Below, piece by piece: positions 11,911 to 24,085 of a DNA stretch of 64,000 nt. The notes beneath the pieces are model-generated. The model was given only the letters and a program-made list of their open reading frames with translations. It had not been told where the DNA came from and did no database searches. Each line of letters starts with the position of its first letter. Positions within the stretch are counted from its first letter, which is position 1. The translations under genes were made by a program, and so were the position numbers. Source of the DNA: Malus domestica (taxonomy: Eukaryota > Streptophyta > Magnoliopsida > Rosales > Rosaceae). The stretch covers positions 5,096,501 through 5,160,500 of the forward strand of contig NC_091675.1 in assembly GCF_042453785.1 (NCBI RefSeq). Direction: 5' to 3'.

Positions 11911-11925
11911 TTGTATATATACAAG
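11911..11925 (-). promoter_or_regulatory. TATA region of PIP gene 1
   Basis: The palindrome TTGTATATATACAAG lies about 90-100 bases upstream of the ATG at 11823, a normal spacing for a TATA box plus short 5' UTR. Confidence 0.6.
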
Positions 11926-11971
11926 AATTTTAGTTGCTGATGACGGTGTGGCTTAGCTATTCATGTATTGG

Positions 11972-11995
11972 GGTCAAATAACAAGACGTTTGACT
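11972..11995. promoter_or_regulatory. Pair of opposed W-boxes upstream of PIP gene 1
   Basis: TTGACC on the minus strand (11972-11977) and TTGACT on the plus strand (11990-11995) are 12 bases apart and about 50-80 bases upstream of the TATA. W-boxes are WRKY binding sites common in pathogen-induced promoters. Chance occurrence of one core is likely; a close pair in a defence-peptide promoter is suggestive only. Confidence 0.4.
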
Positions 11996-14781
11996 TTCCC
12001 TTGTTTTCCTGTATTTTTTATTTTATTTTTTCGTTGTAGCTAGTTTACTTGTGTGTGTGGAATGGAGTGGCGAGCAAGGCGAGGGAGGTGAGCTTTTACG
12101 TTGAAATTTCTGGTTCGTTTGTGCTGGTGGAATTTGACTTTAATATTTCCAAACGAAAAGAGCAAGAATATGTTTGTTGGTCTAAAAATCCTTTAAGTGT
12201 GTCTGTGTTTTTTAGTAGGAGCCTTTTGCATGGTCACGTTCGATACCCTAAAAGGTTCACACCATGGTCGTCATCTATGATCGATCTAACGCGTGTGTGT
12301 TGTTACATTACATCTGTAACTCTGTCTCTCCTTATTCTAATTTCTATTTTTATACATAAAAATGCAGGACAGCCAATTTGAGAGGGACAATTAAAAGCAG
12401 TGGCATGTATGACATATATCTAATTTTTATGAAATCCATTTTCTTTATTGAACAGTCGACTCAGATAATGATCGTCGTGAAGAAAAATTGAGATTACATC
12501 ATAAATTAATTGGTAATATAGATAATAGCTTGAAAGGGCATGTATATGAAGTTTGGTAAACTTTTGAGATACCCTCACATGCACCCTCGCATCTTGAGAA
12601 ATTTTAAGCTTAAGACGTGGAGAATACAGATTAGGTGACGTGAATAACGTGCTGTCATTGATTTTCGCAAATGGGCCAACATGCACTCTGATATATGATA
12701 AAAAAAAGTTGGTTCCAATGAAAAACCAATTAGCATTACTAAAATTAGTCCAACTCCTTATAAAATATGAATGCAAGATTTGGTGAACTTTCTATGTGTC
12801 ACATTTCTTCACTAGTCGTACCATTATATAGTGTTATTAACTCATGTGTTATAGTATATATAGATGCACAAGATAACTAATTAGTAGTTCATAAACCTAT
12901 TATATAATATTAATAAAGAGATACACATGGTAAATGATGAATTGATAACACCCCATGCAAATGTGACGGTGGAAAATATTACTTCGAAAATAAAAGATAA
13001 GACGGTGATGTGTGTAGTGGGGACAAAGGGGAGAGCAGGGAACATTGATTTTCCGAAATCAAGGTTGGCTAAAATGCTTTAAAAAGAGGGTTACGTATGT
13101 GCCATATTAGGTGTGTTTTCTTTTTTTCAAAGCATACTTAAATTAGTCCAAAGAGAGCCAATTTCAAGGGCTGTTCAAAGGGAGGCATTCGGATGTGCAA
13201 GAATTTCAACGAGCCACTTTTCAAAAACATACTCCTTTGATTGTGTGGATTTTCTAATTCACTCCCCGTTTTACAGGTAAGTATGAATAAGAGGAGTTGG
13301 TATGGAACCGTGACATTGTCCAGCTTTTTAGCATGTATACGAAAAGTTGGACATTTTGATTTCCAAGCCATGACCCCGCATACCCACTTGTTTAATTTAT
13401 GGATAAAATGCAGATCATTAGATAATTATTATTTTTTTGTTACAACCACAAAGTCAATTCACTCCAGCATTACTATCATGAGAAGTGAAAATGAGATAAT
13501 TTTATTAGAAAAGACGGAAAATACGATCTACGAAGAGGGGCATAAAATCTAATCTTAACCATGAAAACAACCATAACAAACAAAATCCCCAACAACCAAT
13601 ACAAGATAGGCCAACAAAAGATGACTTATCTAAAACAGTAGTGTGCAAGCCCTATATAATCACGATGAATACGCCAAAATGGAATCAGAAGGAGAATCTC
13701 ACCAAACAAGATCTTGTATCAAAACATAAATTAATTAAGGTTTTTTAAATTAGAAAAAAAAAAGCAAAAAAAAAAAGAGAGTATATAATTCAAGCTTCCG
13801 TGAGCATGATAATTGCGTAGTCAATAAAATAGAGAGCATAAAAATACGAACAAAAGAGATTAGAGGATGAAAATTCTGCTACCAATGATATACAATAGAT
13901 TTCAAATGACAAATGCCACTTAATTATACCCACCATTGGACAATTAGTTTCTCATGTTTACCACTAATCACATATTCATTACTCACCCAAGCCCCCATAT
14001 ATATGCTAAAATCGAAACTATTAATCTTAGTTAATTGTTTTTTATGGCTGCGAATAAGATGTCATTTACATATTCCTTCTACATGGCTAACTAAATTAAC
14101 AAAAAAAATCCTAATAGTAATATCAAATTTGATTTAGGTTAATAAATAATTTTGTAACTCGTTTTTTTAAGAAATTTGAGGTTGCGCCATAAGATAAATT
14201 GGCAATATGAAGAGTAACTCAACTCTTTATATATAAACACGCAAGCCTCTTGTTTCTTTAATATGAGATTCATACCCTCAACTGTGTTTAGTCAATTAAT
14301 TTTATTTTCATCGCTGGTTAATACTCAATACATGAATATTTTACTCTCAACCTAAATCAATATTATAGCGCTTGTCACCTAACCAAGCATATTACTAATT
14401 CTGGGAAAACTATAATTTCAGCAGAATTATTCTTAATCCACAACTGAGATCTAACTAATGGACAACTTTGAATATACCACTCATTGCTTGCTAAACACAC
14501 CAGCCTCCTCATTATTTTGGCGATACAGCTTAGCAATTAGCCCATGAAAAATTAGCAACCCTGCTCGTGAGTCATGAGCTTGACAACTGAAGTCATAAAC
14601 AAAATAATATTAATTACAACTTAATTAGGACTTAGGAGTGAGTTGTGTATCATATGGGTCATAAAATATTGACCTAATTGGCGTGTAAAGGAATGAAAAT
14701 ATGATATATTTTTAACTCCAACAGCATGTTTTTGTTCTTTGTGTGTTTTGGTCAACTAACTCAACATCAACAACATATTAA
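11996..14781. other. AT-rich intergenic DNA
   Basis: No gene or terminal-repeat element could be supported. Several open frames under 120 codons have no domain or signal-peptide logic. Confidence 0.4.
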
Positions 14782-14992
14782 GGGCTGGTTTGGTATTGCT
14801 GTGCTTTGAAAAAAAACTGATTTTTGCTGTGGTGTGAGAATAAACTCATTTTTGCTGCTTCACGTTTTTCAGCCTTTTTTCACCCAAAATTGTAAAAATA
14901 AGCTGTTTTTAAGTATTTACCAAACACATTTTTGAACTCAGTTTTTTTTTATATTCACTTTTTATAAAAGCACCTCAGTATCAAACCAGTAC
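14782..14992. mobile_element. Tourist-like MITE with TAA target duplication
   Basis: A 211-bp unit whose ends GGGCTGGTTTGGTATTG and CAATACT-like TATCAAACCAGTAC are inverted. It is flanked by TAA on both sides (14779-14781 and 14993-14995). A 3-bp TAA duplication with such ends fits PIF/Harbinger-derived Tourist MITEs. Confidence 0.8.
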
Positions 14993-14995
14993 TAA

Positions 14996-16005
14996 ATAAG
15001 ACTCTCGTGAGGTTTGTAACCAAAGAGTAGTACATATATGTGATATGTCAAGCAAAGACGGCGACCGCAATTGAGGACCACGGACCACCATACCCGGCAA
15101 CCGCCGCCTGAGGCGGCATCTATCTGCCCAGTTGACAGTTGACATCCTCCATCGGATATTCATATGTTCACGGGATTTGATATAATTCTACTTTTTGCAA
15201 CTGAGATCTCGATTTACTTCCATATGAATGCATCCGAAAAGATCTTATAACTCAGTGTTGAAATTGTCTTTTCTGATTTAGATATGAATTAGATATAGCT
15301 CGTGTTATACTTTGTTCATATTTTATTGTGAACCAGCCGGAATTGATGTTACATGCTAATATGTATAATAATAAGAAACCATACATATTATAGAACCTTA
15401 AACGAGCAATAATGATATAACCTACAAGTTGATTTAGATTATATCTCTAGTATTGATCCACCGGATCAACTGATTGATTATATATTAAGGTTATTGAACT
15501 TGGAATTGTACAACACCTCTCTCATATATATTATGTAGATTACAGACAAACGTTGAGTTTATATATAAAGAATGTGTTGAATAATATTAAAAGTCTTGTA
15601 TCAGTCATCTTATAAAACAAATTTCAATTAAACAGTTCTACTTCTAATTGTATGAAGGCTTTTTCATAAAAATCTCACCCCTATTAGTTGCAACGTTAAT
15701 CCTAACATGTTAACATGTGAATCATGGTGCATTTTCTAAGACAAAATCTATTTGTATATGTCCCAAAAAAAACAGAAGAAACGTGTACCATCAACCAAAT
15801 TAAAAAAAAAAAAAAAAGGGAAGTAACTTAACTAACTCAATGGCTTGCATGTTTTGGTTCTACAAGCCACCAAAATTTAAATTAGGGTTGTTATAAGATC
15901 GGGTTGGAGGGAGATAATGATTAATATAATAAACAAACAGATCATGTTTCACAAGAGTCCAAAACTCTTCCAATGTTTTAGGGTTTGCCCCTCTTGTTCA
16001 ATGGC
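14996..16005. other. Upstream region of PIP gene 2
   Basis: No gene seen. Two close TTGACA cores occur at about 15128-15143, some 900 bases from the peptide start. Confidence 0.35.
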
Positions 16006-16016
16006 CTATATATATA
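16006..16016 (+). promoter_or_regulatory. TATA box of PIP gene 2
   Basis: CTATATATATA lies about 45 bases before the ATG at 16057. If this is the real TATA, the 5' UTR is very short, or translation starts at the next in-frame ATG (16102). Confidence 0.55.
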
Positions 16017-16056
16017 CTTGCACAATGTGTTGCATGCCTTAATAAACCAAAACAAA

Positions 16057-16377
16057 ATGAAGCAGCATGGCATGATTGGCACCATTAAACATCCCTTCCA
16101 AATGAAGTTCTCCATTTTGTCTGTAATCATCTTTCTCCTCATCCTCTCATCCGCCATGGAAATCGAAGGCTCGAGGTCTCTTGTAGATAAGCTGATATCT
16201 CCTACTAGTTCAATAAGTAACAGGTTGAAGATAGTTAAAGCATACTCTGGTCCTAGTAGGAGAGGGGCTGCCCATGCTTTTCTGCATATCAATCTTTCTT
16301 CTCCGAGAGCTCAAGTCAAGAAGTTGACCACGGCTAAAGCATTTTCCGGTCCGGCTAAAGGCGGGGTTGGCCACTAG
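16057..16377 (+). CDS. PIP-type peptide precursor with two peptide motifs (copy 2)
   Basis: A 106-residue precursor. A hydrophobic signal segment (about residues 18-33, FSILSVIIFLLILSSA) precedes an acidic/basic spacer. Two PIP-like motifs follow: internal AYSGPSRRGAAH (about 62-73) and C-terminal AFSGPAKGGVGH (about 95-106). Both are preceded by a similar K(A/x)K-type basic stretch, suggesting an internal duplication of the mature-peptide unit. The second ends in the family GxGH; the first ends in AAH and may be decaying or specialised. PIP family members with two SGP motifs are known in plants. The start is the ATG at 16057; ATG 16102 (MKFSILS) would give a cleaner signal peptide start and is a fair alternative. 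No intron is needed. Confidence 0.83.
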   Translation: MKQHGMIGTIKHPFQMKFSILSVIIFLLILSSAMEIEGSRSLVDKLISPTSSISNRLKIVKAYSGPSRRGAAHAFLHINLSSPRAQVKKLTTAKAFSGPAKGGVGH

Positions 16378-18457
16378 ATCATCAAACTCACCGTGCAGCA
16401 ATTGCCCCGATGGATCATCACAATTTTATTTTTAATTTGTAAATTTATTCATTTCCATCTTACAAATTATTATTTTTTTGTTTCTGTTGAGAAACATTTG
16501 ACAGTTGTTTGTGCAGAAATGAGTTTTGTACTGCTTACTCTCTTGGTCTCCTAAAATGTTGTTGGGATGTCAAGCAAGATGTTGTGTTCATGTCCATGTT
16601 CAAATCAAATTAAAGTTTTTTTTTCCCCTCAAAACGAGAGAAGGGGAAACAAGGAATGGTGGTTGTGTGCGGGAAACAAGATTTGTGATGGCAAAAGTGA
16701 GATTGTAACTTGCTTGTTGGAAATTTAAAAGAATAATTAGAAGTAGGATTACCACTTCACTTTAATTTTAGCATGCATATAATATTTCACAAGTTTCTTT
16801 TTGAAGTTTGTTTTGCACTACTTACAAATAAATAATTCTATTAAAGTTATCAATAATACAAGGATTCGCTTGCATTTTGAAAACGTGTTAACTTGCGTGT
16901 TGAAATAGTATTACCCATGGCATATACATAAATGGTAGGTGATAAGGTAATATATGGTCACTCACCTTGATATCATATATCAAGGGTGGAAAATAATTAG
17001 ATGTATTTTCACAGTTTTAATCTCCACCCTTAATATCAAATCTAACCGTGAATGACCATGAATTCTTAGCCATCGGGTGACCAAGTAAACTGGACTCTAC
17101 ACATATATTAAATAATAATCAATACTCTTAATTTGAAATAAAAATTAAAAAATAAAACAATTCATACAATAAGCATAAATGTATTTAATTAAGAATAAAT
17201 AAATATAATGCTTCCATTTGGGCTGGGCCAATGTACCTTAAAACAACTAACTTGAATTTTGCAATTGGGTTGGGCTCATTACCTAAGTTTTGCAATTGGG
17301 TTAGACTTCTATATCTGTTTCCAAATTGGCCTTGGTTCTGTACCCGGTGAAGTCCACTGTGAGTGATAAGGATGTTCTTTGCGCAGCCTGGTGGAAAAAA
17401 GATTTAGTGCAGTTTAACAGTTGGTCCGTGAGTTTTCTCCAATATAATGTTTTATATAAAAAATTTAGAGAACTTTAACAAAAAATCACATTTTTACACT
17501 AAAAAGTCAATCATAGTATTATTCACTTTACCCTTTATTTTTTCCTTATCGTTAAAACTCAATGTTTTCAAGTTTTTTTTTATTAGTTTTCCTAAAATTT
17601 TACCATTTAAGTAGGATTTTCCTACTTAAATAAGCCATAATATAAGGAGAATTAGAGCTTGGATGCATAAGAAGAAGTGAATCTCCTCTAGCCAATATAG
17701 ATACATCCACATCCACATCCACATTATCAAAGTGAGTTTCAACTTTACGAGGCTTATTCATGGACAACTCATTTTAAGGTTTCAAGGATAAAATGAGACG
17801 AGTTGAGTTTCACGGGGCATAATTATAATTAAACCTTGAAAAGCATCAACTTAATTTATTTTCAATGCTTAATACAAATGATATTCTACTTTAATTCAAC
17901 CTAAACACACAGAAATAAAATGTTGCAAAATAAAGTGCACAAGTGTAAGTGCATCCAATTTAACCGATGTAATTAGGGCGACGTCTGCTTAAATCAGCTT
18001 GAAATTAAATAATAAACTCAATTAATGGGAACATAAAAACATAAAAAGATGAAGGAAACCGGATAAATATTCGGTTGACTTGAGGTAGAAAGTTGGGTGG
18101 TGCCAGAAACGTCAATTTCATTGACGATACTGGAAAACAAAAAATTGTTGGGAATCTTTGATACAAAAAAACAAGAATAAATTTGGATTTAGACGATAAA
18201 GATAAGAGACTGCTTCAAAAAGAAGAGGAGAACGTGGTTTAGTGCCCACCACTCCCCTCTCTCTCTCTCTCTCTCTTTTTTTTACTTTTTCCTTTTGTTG
18301 TTTTTTCTGCCTTTTTCTCGACATAGACCCTTTCATAAACGAATTAATTATTTTAAATTATTTTTTATTTAATCTCATTGGACCAATGAAACGGCAGAAA
18401 GTGTGGCGGAGGCATTGGCTTCCCCTTCCGCCCCAACGCTCCTTTGAGCTTTTGTTT
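16378..18457. other. Intergenic DNA with one family C repeat
   Basis: No gene supported. A reverse copy of dispersed repeat C lies at 17461-17597 (CTTTAACAAAAAATCACATT, ACTAAAAAGTCAATCAT, TTTACCCTTTATTTT). A (CT)n run occurs at about 18258-18276. Confidence 0.45.
17461..17597 (-). repeat. Dispersed repeat family C, reverse copy
   Basis: It matches, in reverse orientation, the copies near 7013-7160 and 47285-47405 over about 130 bases. Confidence 0.65.
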
Positions 18458-18626
18458 GAGAAATTTTTTCATTATGACATGAACACAAGTGGTACATCAC
18501 GTATTTTTATATAAGTGGTGAAATTTTTTAATATTTAAGTTATTAATTTTTTAACACACATATTTCATCATTTGTATAATGACATGTGGTGTTCCACTTC
18601 GTGTTCTGATCACACTGAAAAATCTC
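18458..18626. mobile_element. MITE family A, copy 2
   Basis: Inverted ends GAGAAATTTTTTCATTATGAC and GATCACACTGAAAAATCTC surround the inner pair ACAAGTGGTACATCACGT / ACATGTGGTGTTCCACTT. Length is about 169 bp; no coding. Confidence 0.8.
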
Positions 18627-19518
18627 TCATTTTCCTCAACTTAAGCTTCATCTTTTTCTATAAAATAATATGTGGCCTTCGATTTGATGATCAAGCAATA
18701 GTTATGCAGATTTCTATCCTATTTTTTTAATAAAATGATATCCGATTTATTTTATTTTATTTTATGATATTATTTTGTTTCTGCCACTTGATTTGTTTTT
18801 AATTTGTTTAATTCAACGATTAGAAAAAAGCGCAATGAGAAAAATGAGAGAATAATTCATTTTCTTATTTTAATCGATTTGTGTGAATGAACTCATGATT
18901 GGGTTAATGTTAAAGAAAAGAATGTTAGAGTTTGAGTCTAAATACAAGTTACAGCTTCTCTTATATCTAGCGTTAAAATTAACCAAGGAATTATTAAAAA
19001 AGAAACTATGAGTGAATTGAGGAAAAGAACGTAAAAAGATGGATAGTAGTAATAGTCTTCATATCATCTCGTTGCATTCACTTATTTTTCCACTTGCAAA
19101 TAACATATTTTTATCGTTAAAATTTTGTAAATGGAACCTAAAATCACTTAATTGTCATTTGAAAATCATCTACAAACACTACCCAAATCAGAAATCTTCT
19201 AGTCATCTAAATGTATCAAAATAAATCAACAGTTTAAATACTGGTAACATATTTATGATGAACCGTTAATTTATTTTGATTATTCAACAGTTTAAATACT
19301 AGGTAACATTTTTATGATGAACTGTTAATTTATTTTGATTATTGAATGACTTTTTTTGTATAGAGAATCTTCGTATAGAGATTAAGAGATTGAGTTGTTC
19401 CAATTACAAAAATCTTTATGGTGAAGATACATATTTCAAGTGGGAAAATGAGCTCTAAAAGGAAACGAAAGCATTATTCTTATGGTAAAAGCTATGAAGG
19501 TTATTGTAAAAAATATTA
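18627..19518. other. Intergenic DNA; nothing recognised
   Basis: AT-rich. A 50-60 bp near-duplicate (CAGTTTAAATACT..TTTATGATGAAC) occurs at about 19229-19340. No gene seen. Confidence 0.4.
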
Positions 19519-20636
19519 GGGTAAATTACATAGTAGTCATTCAAGTTTGAGGTTACAACTCTATACAGCATCTTTAAAACATCTCACTTTCTTACCTCAG
19601 TACTATTTTATTTAAAAAAAAATACATCTGTTTCATTTTCCATCCATTGATCCGTTAAGTGCTGACGTGGCTACCAATGTGGCACACCACGTGGCAAAAA
19701 AAAAAATTAATTAAAAAAAAACCACCTGAATCTTCTTAAAAAATAAAAAATAAAAAATCTGAAACCCACCTCCAGCAACCCCCCACCCCTGCAAACAAAC
19801 CTAGAAACCTTACCCCCATTTCCCCCTGAACCACCTCCCTCTCCTCCACTCTCTTCACCTCTCATCCCATAAAAGAACCTAGCAAAGCCCCACCCCACCC
19901 CCACCTTCCCTGATCCTTTTCTCTTCTTCACCCCCACCCCCTTTCTCCTTTCTCTCAATTGCAACCCCACCCACCCTCAGCAAACCTAACTCCATCCAGA
20001 CCACCACCAACCAAGCACTGAAAATTTCAAAATTTGAAGGACAAAATTAAATGCATACCTCGTTGTTGAAGTCGACCGACTCACCGACAAGCAGGATTCA
20101 GATGGGGAAAGAAAGGTGAGTGCGAGTTGCAGAGAGGAGAAAATGGTGGGTGGGGTTGTAGATGAAAGAAGGGTGGGGGTCGGGTTCTGGGTGAGCTGGG
20201 TTGATAGGGGGTTGGGGGTTCTGAGTGAGGTGCGTTGCACTCGGGGGGGGGGGGGAATGGGGTGAAGCCGGGAAGGAGGGGAGAGGGTGGCGCGGGGGGG
20301 GGGGGGGTGGTGAAGGAAAGGGTTTGGTGGGATAACGAAATCTAGGTTGGGTTTTTTTTTGTGGGGGGTTGCGGGCATATGTAATGGATTTCAATTTTTT
20401 TTTTTGAGAAAATTCAGGTAAAAAAAAAAAAAATTGCCACGTGACACTCATTTGGCAGCCACATGGTATAAATGTGGCAACCATGTCAGTATTTAACGGA
20501 TTAATGAATGAAAAATGTAACAGACGTATTATATTGAAATAAAATAATATTTGAGGTATGAAAGTGAAATGTTTTAAAGATGTTGTATGAGATTGTAATA
20601 GACCTCAAATCTGATGGGGTATTATGTAATTTACCC
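19519..20636. mobile_element. Non-autonomous Mutator-like element with long TIRs
   Basis: A 1118-bp element. Its ends are inverted repeats of roughly 200 bases (GGGTAAATTACATA ... TATGTAATTTACCC), including a shared GCCACGTG/CACGTGGC block. A perfect 9-bp target duplication AAAATATTA flanks it (19510-19518 and 20637-20645), diagnostic of Mutator-like transposons. The interior has no transposase; the left half of the + strand is C-rich and the right half G-rich with runs of 8-12 G. Pro-rich and Gly-rich open frames inside result from this composition and are not called genes. Confidence 0.92.
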
Positions 20637-20645
20637 AAAATATTA

Positions 20646-21270
20646 TTATACATATCCTAACAAGATGTCATATTAAAGAAAAAATAATTATTGATTTTTA
20701 CAACTGTTAGGTGTTTGATTTTCAATTTCACTCATTCATTTCACAAATCATTTAATATTACGCAATATTAAACAAATTTATGTGAATATTATAGTTAAAT
20801 CCTTAAAATATATATATTGACGAATTAGGACACAGTTGGCCATATGTTTTGGATTAATAAAGTAATTTTAATTTTTGTTGTTAACGCAGGAAACAAGTTA
20901 AGGAAGCAGCCAGATAAATAAAAAGGAGAATAGGCAGGTAAAAGATAAGAAAAAGCATAGTAAAAAGAAGTGGGAATATTCGTCAAACGAGACACACAAA
21001 CCCAAAGGCGCATTCATTTCACAAAATTGTCGTCTTCCAAAACGCACGAAAACAGGTCCCCCACTCCCCCCCGCCCCCTCTATATCCACCCCCACCCTCC
21101 TCCTCCTCCCTCCGCATTACCCACCCCCTTCTTTCCACACACCCCCACAGCTTGTACAATTTGGGCTCTGGGTTTTCCGATTACCCACCAAATCTTCCCT
21201 AAATTACTTTAAAACCTCCGATTGTAAGCGATCGATAGGAAGATTCGGACTGGTGGGTTGTAATCGTTCG
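20646..21270. other. Promoter and 5' UTR of GID2-like gene
   Basis: No other gene. A C-rich, pyrimidine-dominated stretch at about 21060-21150 precedes the F-box gene and probably forms part of its leader. Confidence 0.45.
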
Positions 21271-21867
21271 ATGAAGAGAGCATCATCGGGGGACGATTCG
21301 ATGGCGGCGGCGAGTTCGGCGGATGTCAAGATGAAGAGGATTAAGGTGGAGGAAGAGGAGGAGGAGATGGTGGTTGACTGCGTTGACCAGGATGAGCTGA
21401 AAGGGGCGGGGTTTTCGAATCTGGACGACAATCTGATCTTCGAGGTGTTCAAGCACGTGGACGCGCGGACGTTGGGGGTGGCGTCGTGCGTGAGTAAGCA
21501 GTGGCACAAGACGGCGGAGGACGAGCGGCTCTGGGAGCTGATATGTACCAGGCAATGGGCTAACATCGGCTGCGGCAACCAGCAGCTGAGATCTGTGGTC
21601 CTCGCGCTTGGCGGATTCCGGCGGCTCCACTCCCTATCCATCTGGCCGTTCAGTAAGCCCTCCTCCGCCTCTTCCAGCTCTGCTCCTTCTTCTTCCTCGT
21701 CGGGTGCGTCCTCCTCGGCTTCGCCTTGGGCGACGGCTCCGGTGAAGCCGATGCCGAATCCAAAGCCGCCAACCGCTCGTTGGGGAAAAGACGAGGTGAA
21801 TCTGTCGCTCTCGCTTCTCTCGATTCGGTTTTATGAGAAGATGAACTACGCGAACAGGGGAAGATGA
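21271..21867 (+). CDS. GID2: F-box protein GID2/SLEEPY1, gibberellin signalling
   Basis: A 198-residue intronless gene. GID2/SLY1 is the F-box subunit of an SCF E3 ligase that ubiquitinates DELLA repressors after gibberellin perception in the nucleus. An acidic N terminus (MKRASSGD...EEEEEEMVVD) is followed by the F-box (about 47-95: GFSNLDDNLIFEVFKHVDAR, SCVSKQWHKTAEDERLWELI). Then come the GGF region (LALGGFRRLHSL, about 112-125) and the C-terminal LSL region (DEVNLSLSLLSIRFYEKMN), both required for DELLA recognition in the family. A Ser/Pro-rich linker (about 130-170) between GGF and LSL makes it longer than Arabidopsis SLY1 (151 aa). The MKR start matches family members; an in-frame GTG 18 bases upstream is not an initiator. 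Confidence 0.95.
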   Translation: MKRASSGDDSMAAASSADVKMKRIKVEEEEEEMVVDCVDQDELKGAGFSNLDDNLIFEVFKHVDARTLGVASCVSKQWHKTAEDERLWELICTRQWANIGCGNQQLRSVVLALGGFRRLHSLSIWPFSKPSSASSSSAPSSSSSGASSSASPWATAPVKPMPNPKPPTARWGKDEVNLSLSLLSIRFYEKMNYANRGR

Positions 21868-24085
21868 TCAGAAATTAAACTCCACAATGAAATTATATAT
21901 ATTATATATATCTCGTAATTTCAGTTGGGTTTTCCCTCTTTAGATTTGAGTTTTTTCTCTCTAAATTTCCCTGATTTGGATCTGTAATTCTTGTTAGATT
22001 TTGAATCCTTTTGTGTAAACTAAGGTAATTTCTGAATTATTATGCACTGTAATTCCACAATTTGATCTATTGGAATTTGGGTTTGCTTTCTATCTGGTGT
22101 TTGTTTCTGGGGATTTGGGGGGGGGGGGGGGAAGTTTGGCGGTGGTGGTGTTGATTCGCGGGGCGGATGATTCGATTGGCGAATACGGACAGACAGAAAG
22201 GGGAAGAGATACCAAATGCGGAAGGGGGGGGTACGGTCGTAATAAAAGGCTTGTTTCTGGGTATTTGGCGGGTTCGAAAGGGTGCGAATAGCAAAATGGC
22301 AGGTTCGAAGGACCAAGTTGTCGTATGTATTGGGAGTGCTCGTATTTCTTGGAGAATTGCCAGACTGCTTGCTGCCGCATTGGTTTCTGTCGTAATTTTG
22401 TCTTTGGCTTCTTGTGCCCATTTGTCTCCTCATGTTGGCTTGCCGCTGCAGACTTTGACGGGGTTTTCCTTCCAACTGGAGGAAGGGAATGCCATCTTCT
22501 TGTGTTTCAATAGATTATGTCATCAATGCGAGAGAGAGCCAAATTCAAGTAGTAGGGCAGATGGCGTTTCAACGCCATCATTTAAAAAAAAAATAAAAAA
22601 ATAAAAAAAACCAAATAAGAGGGTTATAAGCACAAAAGCATAAAATTTAGTCCTCTATATAATACATAGATTTTCTCTTGCCAATTTAGCCATCCATTTA
22701 ATGTCACGTGTACAAAAAATAAGCTACTAGTCCAAGAAACATTTGCTACATGGTGAATCTCTTCATTCTGATTTGAAGTGCATGGCTCGGACACGTAGAT
22801 AGAACGTATCAAATGTAAACTCTCAGTCTGCATAAGAAAATAACCTTGTACGTACAAAGTTGTATACTTGTACATGAAAAGGCACAAAACCCTATCCGTG
22901 GAGAAGCGAATACATGTTCGATTCCATGGACATGTACTGCATAAAAACACAGAGTGACAGTATCTTGGCCCGTGACCGTGATGGACAACTAATAAGAATT
23001 CTCAGTTATTTACTACTGTTAATATGCTGAGGTTTGGATGCATGTTGTTGACGGCAAGCAAAAGGGTGAGGCTTACGACACAACAAAATAGAGAGAATCG
23101 ATGGGTCGATGGATGTTGGTAAACTGAACTGCCGTTTTAGTCTTTTGTGGCGTCCCTTTGCTTAAACCCCCCCTGTTCTTTTTTCTTTGGCCGGTAAACT
23201 TCAAGAGTTTTGGTCTCCTTGAAATTAGCTTTTTGTCAGATTCTCTATTTCCTTTGTAGTTTCATTTTGCATTTGCTATCGTCCTAAATCGGTGATTAAT
23301 AATTTCACTGCATTGATTTTAGTTAGGCCAGTGTGATTAGTCTATTTACTATACAAAACTCGGAATTTAACCAATGCAGTCTATAGGCGATAGCTAATGC
23401 GGTGAGTGACGAGTAAAAATATTTTCTTTGGTCTTCTGTTTGGCAAGACATACCTTTCCATGAATTTTTTTCCCATTTGGACCAAGAATTTCTAGACTCC
23501 ATTACTCATTGCTCTTCTGAATTCTGAACCAACTGTGAATTATGCTAGTTTGGAATTCGTAGGCAGCGTATAAAGATTTGCCACCCAACTCCATGTACTA
23601 ATATTTCAATTCTCGCCACCTTACTTTTGTGTAATTTCCCAGGTTTCTTCAGTTTTTTTTTGGTTTGTAGCTTCCCACTGAAACACACATTCTCCTCCAG
23701 TTTTGACATCCTTGCTATGCATTTGCTGTACAAAGAAGTAAAACATAGATAATTTGTTCAATTTCGTCGGGCAAATTCGTTTGTTATTTGGATAGACTCC
23801 TACTTATGACATGAAATTTTGACCCGAAAATACTTCAAATCTGATTGTGGAAAATGTCTCCACTCAAAAGTTCAGATCAAATATGAAGTAGAATATTTGG
23901 CTCATTTCTTTGAGAGAAATCATTTTCGTAAGAATTTCTTTTCTTTTTTTTTGGGTAGGGGGCGTCTCACTTAGTGTGAAACCGTATCACATTTTCGAAA
24001 TGTATACAAAACAATTTATATTATGTATTTGACGAGTTATTATGCATGTGTTAAATTATAATTTGTGCGAATGAGTGATTCTTTT
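21868..24085. other. 3' flank of GID2 and intergenic DNA
   Basis: The first 150-600 bases are probably 3' UTR or flank, with poly(G) runs near 22117-22130. Beyond this no gene, TIR or LTR was recognised. Confidence 0.4.

Noticed and set aside
14981-15163. 60-codon Arg-rich minus-strand open frame
   Set aside because: Overlaps the end of a Tourist-like MITE, and no family is recognisable.
19707-20484. Pro-rich and Gly-rich open frames of 87-130 codons on the minus strand
   Set aside because: They lie inside a Mutator-like element and come from its C-rich/G-rich composition; no domain, start context or conservation logic.
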